15,459 bases of DNA from DATIVK01 sp035465955 (GTDB taxonomy: Bacteria; Myxococcota; Myxococcia; Myxococcales; Anaeromyxobacteraceae), in assembly GCA_035465955.1 (NCBI GenBank), contig DATIVK010000019.1, forward strand, positions 1 to 15,459, written 5' to 3'. The notes under the pieces are model-generated. The model saw only the letters and a program-made list of their open reading frames with translations, searched no databases and was not told the DNA's origin. The position numbers and the translations under genes were made by a program. Shown here piece after piece: positions 6,625-11,765 of this stretch (positions within the stretch are counted from its first letter, which is position 1; the number at the start of each line of letters is the position of its first letter).

Positions 6625-7269
6625 ATGCGGGGGGCGTCCATCCCTCCCGTCCACCTCATCACCGACCGCGCGCTCGCCGCGGACCTCCCTGCGCGCGTGC
6701 GGGAGGCCTCGCGCGGGCTCCCGCGGGGGAGGATCGCCTTCCACCTCCGCGAGAAGGACCTCGGCGGGCGGGCGCTCCTCGCCCTCGCGCGGGCGCTCCG
6801 CCGGGCGTGCGACGAGGCCGGCCAGCTCCTCGTCGTGAACGATCGCCTCGACGTCGCCGTCGCGGCCGGCGCGGACGGCGTCCCCCTGCCGGCGGCCGGG
6901 ATCCCGGCCGCGGAGGCGCGGCGCCTCCTGGGGCCCGGGGCGCTCGTCGGCTCCTCCTGTCACTCCCGCGCCGACGTCGAGGCGGCGCTCGCGGGCGGCG
7001 CCAGCTACGCGACCTTCTCGCCGATCTACGACACGCCGTCGAAGCGCCCGTACGGCCCGCCGGTCGGCGTCGAGGCGCTGCGCGACGCCGTCGCCGTGGG
7101 GCTGCCGCTCGTGGCGCTCGGCGGGATCGACGCGGTCACCGCCCCGGAGGTCCGCGCCGCGGGCGCCGCCGGGGTTGCGGCGATCCGCGCCTGGCTCGTC
7201 GGGGAGGATCCGGCCGCCGCCGTGCGGGCGCTCGCCGGACCGGAGGCCGCGAGCCGGCGGCGTCCTTGA
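6625..7269 (+). CDS. thiE: Thiamine phosphate synthase (ThiE/TenI family)
   Basis: A 214-residue TIM barrel of the ThiE/TenI superfamily. ThiE couples hydroxymethylpyrimidine diphosphate with thiazole phosphate to give thiamine phosphate. Seen motifs are LITDR (11-15), HLREKD (40-45; R42 and K44 contact diphosphate), LLVVNDRLDVA (N72, D73), GSSCHS, SPIYDTPSKRPYGPPVG, LVALGGI and AGVAAIRAWL. The usual GVHLGQxD segment is GVPLPAAGIP here, so the Asp expected to bind magnesium is absent; a TenI-like thiazole tautomerase is therefore a real alternative. I chose ATG at 6625, after AGGGGGCGAGGG. The frame is open back to 6562, but those codons only read through the palindromic repeat. The stop codon lies within the -35 box of the next gene's promoter. 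Confidence 0.85.
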   Translation: MRGASIPPVHLITDRALAADLPARVREASRGLPRGRIAFHLREKDLGGRALLALARALRRACDEAGQLLVVNDRLDVAVAAGADGVPLPAAGIPAAEARRLLGPGALVGSSCHSRADVEAALAGGASYATFSPIYDTPSKRPYGPPVGVEALRDAVAVGLPLVALGGIDAVTAPEVRAAGAAGVAAIRAWLVGEDPAAAVRALAGPEAASRRRP

Positions 7270-7295
7270 CCCGCCGCGATCCGGTCCCCTACAGT
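7266..7295 (+). promoter_or_regulatory. Promoter of the Crp/Fnr gene, leaderless type
   Basis: TTGACC (7266-7271) contains the TGA stop of thiE and is followed after 18 bases by TACAGT (7290-7295). The ATG at 7304 is 8 bases after the -10 box. The interval (CGCGCCCC) has no Shine-Dalgarno, so a leaderless mRNA is predicted. Confidence 0.65.
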
Positions 7296-7303
7296 CGCGC
7301 CCC

Positions 7304-8008
7304 ATGAACGACTCGGCCGCGACGAGCCGTGCCCGCCTGCGCGAGCTTCTCCGCAACGTCTCCATCTTCAACCACCTCGACGCGGCGACCGCCGCGGACC
7401 TCGAGCGGCTCGGCGAGCTCCGCGAGTACCCCGCGGGGGCGGTCATCGTCGGCCAGGACGATCCGGGCGACGCGCTCTTCGTCCTCGCCCGGGGCAAGGT
7501 GAAGGTGGTCCTGTTCGGCAAGCAGGGGCGCGAGATCATCCTCACGATGTTCAAGTCGCCGGGCGACTTCTTCGGGGAGATGAGCCTGCTCGACGACGAG
7601 CCGCGCTCCGCCACCGTGGTCGCGGTCGAGCCCTCGGCGCTCTACGTCCTCTCGCGCGCGGCCTTCCGGGCGCACGTGGAGGCCCAGCCGGCCACCGCGC
7701 TGCGGGTCCTCCAGGAGCTCTCCCGGCGGCTGCGCCAGGCCGATCGCGTCATCGGCAACCTCGCGCTGCTCGACGTCTGGGGCCGGGTGGCCGGGAAGCT
7801 GCGCGAGCTGGCGCGCGCCGACGGCGTCGAGGCGGAGGACGGCGTCCTCATCCGGGACCGCCCCACGCAGTCGGAGATCGCGGCGATGGTCGGGACGAGC
7901 CGCGAGACGGTCTCCCGCGCCATCTCCGAGTTCACCCGCCGCGGCTTCATCCAGACGTCGGGCAAGAAGATGCTGCTCCGCCGGGCGTTCCTGATCGACC
8001 AGGGCTGA
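7304..8008 (+). CDS. Crp/Fnr-family transcriptional regulator
   Basis: A 234-residue regulator. An N-terminal cyclic-nucleotide-binding beta-roll (about 20-130) contains FVLARGKVKVVL and the phosphate-binding-cassette-like FGEMSLLDDEPRSATV, with the FGE and R-S-A pattern that contacts cyclic nucleotide in CRP. A long dimerisation helix follows (ALRVLQELSRRLRQADRVI). The C-terminal winged helix-turn-helix has TQSEIAAMVGTSRETVSRAI, where the recognition helix is SRETVSRAI. No FNR-type N-terminal cysteines are present, so it is not an iron-sulfur oxygen sensor. The cassette makes cAMP or another cyclic nucleotide a plausible ligand (inference). It is a separate unit from thiE, with its own promoter, and its targets cannot be read from this window. 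Confidence 0.95.
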   Translation: MNDSAATSRARLRELLRNVSIFNHLDAATAADLERLGELREYPAGAVIVGQDDPGDALFVLARGKVKVVLFGKQGREIILTMFKSPGDFFGEMSLLDDEPRSATVVAVEPSALYVLSRAAFRAHVEAQPATALRVLQELSRRLRQADRVIGNLALLDVWGRVAGKLRELARADGVEAEDGVLIRDRPTQSEIAAMVGTSRETVSRAISEFTRRGFIQTSGKKMLLRRAFLIDQG

Positions 8009-8077
8009 GAGGGCGGCGCCGCGTGCCGGCCGCGGTGCTGCGCGGCGGTCTGCGCTGCGTGCGCTCCCGGGCGCGCC

Positions 8078-8821
8078 TACCTCCGCGATCAGGAAGTACT
8101 GGTACGGCAGGAACCGCTCCTCGCGGATCACCCGGAGCCCGGCCTTCCTCACCGCCGCGATCGCGTCCGCCCGCGCGAGCTTGTGGTCGGGCGGCGGCCC
8201 GATCGGGAGCTCCCGCTCGTGGAAGTCGACGATGGCGACGCGCCCGGCGGGCGCGAGGCGCGTGGCGAGGGCGCGGAGGTAGGCGGCGCGGTCCTGGACG
8301 TGGTGGAAGACGTTCACCATGAGGATCGCGTCGACCGGCTCGGGCGGGAGGCCGCCGCCGTCGGGCGCGAGGATCCCGACGATGCCCCAGGCCTTCGCCT
8401 TCGCCGCCCGCTCGGCCAGCACGTCGAGCATGCGGGGCTCCACGTCGATGGCGTAGACGCGCCCGTCCCCGCCCACCTTCTTCGCCATGCGGAGGGTGAA
8501 CTGCCCGGTGCCGGAGCCGATCTCCGCGGCGACGCCCCCCTTCTTCAGCCGGAGGGCGGCGACGACGTCGTCGGGGAGCTGCCACTTCGCGCGGGCCGGA
8601 TCGTCGAGCCGCGCGAGGTAGGCCTCGAAGTCGGTCGGGTTCCCGTGGCGGTCGCGCTTCGTGCCGTACGGCGCCGCGTGACCGTGCGCGTGACCGTGCG
8701 CGTGGCCCGCCCGCTTCGCCGCCACCTTCGCGGAAGGCTTCGCAGAGGGCTTCGCGGGGCGGCGGGCTGCGGGCTTCCGGGTGGGGCGCTTCGACGGCGT
8801 GGCGCGGCGCTTGGCGGTCAT
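8078..8821 (-). CDS. Class I SAM-dependent methyltransferase with basic His-rich tail; stop apparently lost
   Basis: The first 40 residues are a Lys/Pro/Ala-rich basic tail (KRRATPSKRPTRKPAARR), then GHAHGHAHGHA. The Rossmann methyltransferase domain follows: motif I AAEIGSGTGQF (98-108), VYAIDVEPRMLDVLAERAA, ILMVNVFHHVQD, then RVAIVDFHERELPIGPPPDH and a last strand FLPYQYFLIAE. These motifs fit a small-molecule or ubiE-like methyltransferase; the substrate is unknown. The start ATG at 8821 has a Shine-Dalgarno (GGAGA). The end is odd: after IAEV the frame stays open to 7289, across the whole antisense of the Crp gene. A TAG lies one base out of frame at 8077-8079, directly after the natural domain end, so a one-base insertion (real or sequencing error) probably removed the stop. 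I give the domain end as the gene end; the literal open frame is 7289-8821, 510 residues. Confidence 0.75.
8676..8704 (+). repeat. 12-base tandem repeat encoding the His-Gly/His-Ala linker
   Basis: GCGTGACCGTGC is present twice in exact tandem (8676-8687 and 8688-8699) plus a partial third unit. On the minus strand it encodes the HGHA repeats of the methyltransferase linker, so repeat-number slippage would change the number of histidines without a frameshift. Confidence 0.8.
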
Positions 8822-8874
8822 TCGGGCTCTCCGGTGCGGGTTCCAGCGGCGGGTCGGCCGCCTCTCTGAGAGCC

Positions 8875-8903
8875 GGTTTACGTGCGAAAGGGGCAGCCCG
8901 CAA
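8875..8903 (-). promoter_or_regulatory. Probable promoter of the methyltransferase gene
   Basis: On the minus strand TTGCGG (plus 8898-8903) is followed after 17 bases by TAAACC (plus 8875-8880). The -10 match is weak. The predicted leader of about 45 bases includes the GGAGA ribosome-binding site of the methyltransferase. Confidence 0.35.
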
Positions 8904-8944
8904 CGCGAAAACCGGGGAGGGGTGCGCGAGGGGCCCGCGGCTGC

Positions 8945-8950
8945 TATGGT
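8945..8950 (+). promoter_or_regulatory. Putative -10 box of queD
   Basis: TATGGT lies nine bases before the queD ATG, and no Shine-Dalgarno lies between. I see no convincing -35 box at the right distance. It fits the leaderless pattern of other genes here but is weaker. Confidence 0.35.
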
Positions 8951-8959
8951 GCGCCGCGC

Positions 8960-9352
8960 ATGGCCGCACCCGTCTTCGAGATCTCCCGCGACTTCCTCTT
9001 CAGCGCCGCCCACCAGATCCGCTTCCACGGCGGGAAGTGCGAGCGGCTCCACGGTCACAACTGGCGCGTCCGCGTCCACGCGCGCGCGTCGGAGCTGAAC
9101 CGGATCGGCATGGTCCTCGACTTCGCCGACCTCCAGAAGCTGGTCCACGAGGTGGGGAGCCGGTTCGATCACCAGGTGATCAACGAGATCCCACCGTTCG
9201 ACCAGGTGAACACCACCGCCGAGAACCTCGCCCGCTTCTTCTTCACCGAGGTGAACCGGCTCGTCGCGGCGCGCGAGGGCGATCGCGTCCGGATCTCGAA
9301 GGTCGAGGTCTGGGAGAGCGACGGCTCGGTCGCGGTCTACCGCGAGGAGTGA
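8960..9352 (+). CDS. queD: 6-carboxytetrahydropterin synthase QueD / PTPS family
   Basis: A 130-residue enzyme of the 6-pyruvoyl-tetrahydropterin synthase family. In bacteria the usual role is QueD, converting dihydroneopterin triphosphate to 6-carboxytetrahydropterin for queuosine and other deazapurines. The zinc ligands are H18 (SAAHQIRF) and H31 and H33 (RLHGHNW), the catalytic Cys is C27 (GGKCERLHGHN), the catalytic Asp-His pair is in FDHQVIN, and the pterin-binding Glu is in VEVWES. It is full length. ATG at 8960 is chosen because the family's N-terminal strand (VFEISRDFLFSAAHQIRF) follows; the frame upstream has no family sequence. Other queuosine genes (queC, queE, queF) are not nearby, so a pterin role cannot be excluded. 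Confidence 0.93.
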   Translation: MAAPVFEISRDFLFSAAHQIRFHGGKCERLHGHNWRVRVHARASELNRIGMVLDFADLQKLVHEVGSRFDHQVINEIPPFDQVNTTAENLARFFFTEVNRLVAAREGDRVRISKVEVWESDGSVAVYREE

Positions 9353-9361
9353 TGGATCCGC

Positions 9362-9402
9362 TCCCCTCTCCCCCACCGGGCTGGAGGGTCAGGGCGAGGG
9401 GG
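9362..9402 (+). repeat. GC-rich palindromic dispersed repeat, copy 3
   Basis: It starts with TCCCCTCTCCCCCACCGGG (9362-9380), identical over 19 bases to copy 2 at 6576-6594, and continues with GGAGGG, TCAGGG and GAGGGGG. It lies between the converging ends of queD and the dehydrogenase-like gene, where it could serve as a bidirectional terminator. Confidence 0.7.
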
Positions 9403-9408
9403 CAGCCC

Positions 9409-9951
9409 TCAGCGGCGTCCAGCGGCCTGGTCGAGCCGCTCCACGAGCAGGGTGGCTCGCTCCCGCGCGTGCGCCGTCGTCCCGGGGCCCGCCCGCAACG
9501 CCACGTGCGGAAACGGATCGGCCCCGGCCGAGAGGCGGAGGCCGACGACGCGCCCGGGCTGCGGGACGGCGTCCGAGACCTCGGGGGGATCGAGCGGGGT
9601 CGCGAGGAGCGCGGTCGCGCGGCAGGACCTCGCCGCTTCCGCGAGGCGCGCGCGCGCCGGCCCGGCGTCCGCGTCGCCGGCGGCGAAGACGAGGTCGGCG
9701 CCGACCACCGCCTCGTCGAGGACCGGCGTGAAGAGGATGCCGTCGAAGATCCGCTGGCGCGCCTCGCGATCGAGCCGGCCGTCCGCGACCGCCCGCTCCA
9801 CGTCCTCGCGCAGCGCGCGGAAGCCGGCGTCGAGCGCGTCCGGGCTCGCGTGGTGGACGCGGACGTCGAGGCCGGCCAGCGCCGAGAGGAGGGCGAGCCC
9901 CACCGCGTCACGGTTCGTCCCGAGGAGGGCGATCGTCCGGATCCCGAGCAT
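9409..9951 (-). CDS. Degenerate 3-hydroxyacyl-CoA dehydrogenase NAD-domain-like protein
   Basis: A 180-residue protein resembling only the NAD-binding domain of 3-hydroxyacyl-CoA dehydrogenases. Similar features are IRTIALLGTNRDAVGLALLS (first strand and helix), then LDVRVHHASPDALDAGF, a helical FRALREDVERAVADGRLDRE, and VLDEAVVGADLVFAA, which matches the usual '..L.EAV..ADLV.EA' stretch. The glycine-rich GxGxxG motif is altered (GTNRDAVG), the catalytic His-Phe-Asn-Pro region is not recognisable, and the C-terminal dehydrogenase domain is absent. It is therefore unlikely to be an active dehydrogenase; a binding or regulatory role, or decay, is possible. ATG at 9951 is six bases after a TAGACT box, consistent with a leaderless message. 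It lies 29 bases downstream of vapC. Confidence 0.65.
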   Translation of the reverse strand: MLGIRTIALLGTNRDAVGLALLSALAGLDVRVHHASPDALDAGFRALREDVERAVADGRLDREARQRIFDGILFTPVLDEAVVGADLVFAAGDADAGPARARLAEAARSCRATALLATPLDPPEVSDAVPQPGRVVGLRLSAGADPFPHVALRAGPGTTAHARERATLLVERLDQAAGRR

Positions 9952-9957
9952 CGGGCG

Positions 9958-9963
9958 AGTCTA
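9958..9963 (-). promoter_or_regulatory. -10 box before the dehydrogenase-like gene, leaderless type
   Basis: TAGACT on the minus strand lies six bases before the ATG at 9951, and no Shine-Dalgarno is present. A GTGACG, which contains the vapC stop codon, lies 15 bases upstream and may be a poor -35 box. Confidence 0.4.
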
Positions 9964-9980
9964 CCGCGGCGCCCTCCGCG

Positions 9981-10409
9981 TCACGACAGCGGGTTCTCCC
10001 ACCGCACGCCGGGGAACCGGGCGAAGTCCCCGTCGGTCGAGCAGACGGCGAGCCCGTGCTCCAGCGCGAGCGCGGCGAGGTGCGCGTCGGGGACGTGGTT
10101 CGCGCGCAGGCCCGGCGCCTTCAGCAGCGCGCCAAGGACCTGCGCGTGGCGCTCGGTGGGCTCGGGGATCCAGGCGATCGGGCAGGAGAGCCAGCTCTCC
10201 ACCTGCGCCCAGCCGTCCGCGACCGTGAGCGGTCGCTCGAAGACGCGGGGGTTGGAGACGAGCCGAACGAAGGCGAGGAGGCTCTCCCACGGGAGGCCGA
10301 CCGGCGCCGGCCCGGAGAGCTTCTCATCGAGCCACGCCCGCGCCCGCTCGTGCTGGGCGAGCGACGCGACGTGGGCGTAGACGAGCAGGTTCGCGTCGAC
10401 CAGGATCAC
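9981..10409 (-). CDS. vapC: VapC-family PIN-domain toxin ribonuclease
   Basis: A 142-residue PIN-domain protein, normal length for VapC toxins, which are magnesium-dependent RNases that cut tRNA or other RNA when free of antitoxin. The expected acidic residues are present: D5 (MILVDANLLVYA), E42 (PWESLLAF), D108 (VPDAHLAALALEHG) and D126/D128 (STDGDFARF). The set is complete, so the toxin is probably active. The start is a GTG at 10409 that overlaps the antitoxin stop in a GTGA junction, the usual toxin-antitoxin coupling. The RNA target is unknown. Confidence 0.92.
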   Translation of the reverse strand: MILVDANLLVYAHVASLAQHERARAWLDEKLSGPAPVGLPWESLLAFVRLVSNPRVFERPLTVADGWAQVESWLSCPIAWIPEPTERHAQVLGALLKAPGLRANHVPDAHLAALALEHGLAVCSTDGDFARFPGVRWENPLS

Positions 10410-10657
10410 CGGAACGACTCACCCTCGGCGACCGCGAGGACCTCGGCCACGTCATCGATGCTCGCCACCAGGCAGCGACCGAGGGCGACCGACGGGGTCC
10501 TGTACGGGGGGCGAGGCTCGGGCCGGGCGTGGACCAGCTGGGCGAGGCCGCGGCGCATGGCCTCGTTCACGGCCTCCTTCAGCCCCAGCTTCGAGCGCTT
10601 CCGGAACCGCTCCAGCGCCGTCGCCACGTCGTCGTCGAGCGTGAGGGTCGTCCTCAT
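10406..10657 (-). CDS. vapB: VapB-type ribbon-helix-helix antitoxin
   Basis: An 83-residue antitoxin. The N-terminus MRTTLTLDDDVATALERFRK is a ribbon-helix-helix DNA-binding unit, with the strand RTTLTL followed by helices LERFRKRSK and LKEAVNEAMRRGLAQL. The Pro-rich C-terminal part (PEPRPPYRTPSVALG) followed by acidic ASIDDVAEVLAVAEGESFR is the likely VapC-binding tail. The gene precedes vapC with a four-base overlap. ATG at 10657 lies six bases after a TATTCT box with no Shine-Dalgarno. VapB-VapC complexes usually repress their own promoter, and a 7-base inverted repeat flanks this one. Confidence 0.92.
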   Translation of the reverse strand: MRTTLTLDDDVATALERFRKRSKLGLKEAVNEAMRRGLAQLVHARPEPRPPYRTPSVALGRCLVASIDDVAEVLAVAEGESFR

Positions 10658-10692
10658 GCATCAAGAATAACGTGCCTGATGTCGTGATGCAA
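10657..10692 (-). promoter_or_regulatory. vapBC promoter and candidate autoregulatory operator
   Basis: On the minus strand TTGCAT (plus 10687-10692) is followed after 17 bases by TATTCT (plus 10664-10669), six bases before the vapB ATG. The region is flanked by the inverted repeat TGCATCA (10657-10663) and TGATGCA (10685-10691), with an extra TGATG at 10677-10681. The arms overlap the -35 box and the -10/start interval, so VapB binding there would block transcription. Confidence 0.6.
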
Positions 10693-10720
10693 AACCGGTG
10701 GGTCGAGGGCGCAGCCTCGT

Positions 10721-11653
10721 TCACACGATCCGCACGCCGCCGCGCATCTCGCGCAGCCGGCGCACCCGCTCCTCGATCGGCGGGTGGGTCGAGAAGAGCG
10801 ACATCATCGCGCCGCCGAGGCCGCGGAAGGGGTTGACGATGAAGAGGTGGGCCGTCGCCGGACCCGCGAAGTCGTAGGGGCGGACCTGGTTGCCGCGCTC
10901 CAGCGTGAGGAGCGCGTCGGCGAGCGGCATCGGATCGCCCACCAGCTCCGCGCCGCCGGCGTCCGCGCCGTACTCGCGGGAGCGCGAGACGGCGAGCTGG
11001 ATGATCATGGCGATGATCGGGGCGAGGAGCGCCCAGGCGAGCGCGCCGATGGCGCCCCCGCCGCGGTCGTCGTCGCTGCTGCGCCCCATGCCCAGGAACG
11101 CGCCCCACTGGATCGCATGGCCGAGCGCAGACACGAGCCCCGCCACCGCCGCGGCGATGGTCGAGATCAGGATGTCGCGGTTCCGGACGTGGGTGATCTC
11201 GTGGGCGAGGACGCCCTCGAGCTGGCGCCGGTCGAGGATCTGGAGGATCCCCTCCGTGACCGCGACCGCCGCGTGCTCGGGGTTCCGTCCCGTCGCGAAG
11301 GCGTTCGGCGTCGGTGAGGGGATGACGTAGAGGCGCGGCATCGGCATCCCCGCCTTGCGCGTCAGCCGCTCGACCATCTCGTACACCTCGGGCAGCTGAG
11401 CCCGCGTCACCGGCTGCGCCCGGTGGGCCATGAGGGCGATCCGGTCGGAGAACCAGTAGGAGGCGAAGTTGAAGACGAGCCCGATGCCGCCGAAGAGGAG
11501 CATCCCGCCGGTGCCGCCGTACATCTGGCCGCCGATGGCGAGGAGCGCCATCAGGAAGGCCATGAGCATGGCGGTCTTCAGGTAGCCGCGGCCGGAGCCG
11601 CCGGCGCGAGCGGGCTGCATCCCGCGGGGAACGGAGGGGGTGTCGAAGGGCAT
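10721..11653 (-). CDS. htpX: Membrane zinc metalloprotease HtpX (M48 family)
   Basis: A 310-residue inner-membrane protease of the HtpX type, which degrades misfolded membrane proteins, with the active site facing the cytoplasm. The zinc-binding HEITH is at 151-155 in LEGVLAHEITHVRNRD; the third ligand is E227 in SRSREYGADAGGA. Membrane segments are at about 27-40, 50-66, 161-180 and 201-221. The conserved PTPNAFATGRNPEHAAVAV and the C-terminal STHPPIEERVRRL are present. Length is slightly longer than usual because of a 20-residue N-terminal extension. ATG at 11653 follows a strong promoter at a leaderless distance. It is likely a single-gene unit; vapBC downstream has its own promoter. Confidence 0.95.
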   Translation of the reverse strand: MPFDTPSVPRGMQPARAGGSGRGYLKTAMLMAFLMALLAIGGQMYGGTGGMLLFGGIGLVFNFASYWFSDRIALMAHRAQPVTRAQLPEVYEMVERLTRKAGMPMPRLYVIPSPTPNAFATGRNPEHAAVAVTEGILQILDRRQLEGVLAHEITHVRNRDILISTIAAAVAGLVSALGHAIQWGAFLGMGRSSDDDRGGGAIGALAWALLAPIIAMIIQLAVSRSREYGADAGGAELVGDPMPLADALLTLERGNQVRPYDFAGPATAHLFIVNPFRGLGGAMMSLFSTHPPIEERVRRLREMRGGVRIV

Positions 11654-11659
11654 GGCATA

Positions 11660-11687
11660 CCTGTAACCACTGGGGGGCCGTGGTCAA
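11660..11687 (-). promoter_or_regulatory. htpX promoter, leaderless type
   Basis: On the minus strand TTGACC (plus 11682-11687) is followed after 16 bases by TACAGG (plus 11660-11665). The htpX ATG begins six bases after the -10 box, so transcription should start almost at the ATG. No Shine-Dalgarno is present. Confidence 0.6.
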
Positions 11688-11724
11688 TCCAAGCGGCCGC
11701 TTTCTTCCGCGCGATCCCCCGGCG

Positions 11725-11733
11725 TGCTAAACG
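11725..11733 (+). promoter_or_regulatory. Putative extended -10 element for the topoisomerase VI operon
   Basis: TGCTAAACG contains a TGn extension followed by TAAACG; no good -35 box is seen upstream. A start about 11740 would give a short leader carrying AAGGGGA (11751-11757) as ribosome-binding site for the ATG at 11766. Confidence 0.3.
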
Positions 11734-11765
11734 CAAGCAGGCGATATCGCAAGGGGATGGGCGTG

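Noticed and set aside
8009..8077. Possible terminator hairpins after the Crp gene (CCGCG/CGCGG and GCGC-rich stems)
   Set aside because: Short GC stems are expected by chance here, and no T-run follows.
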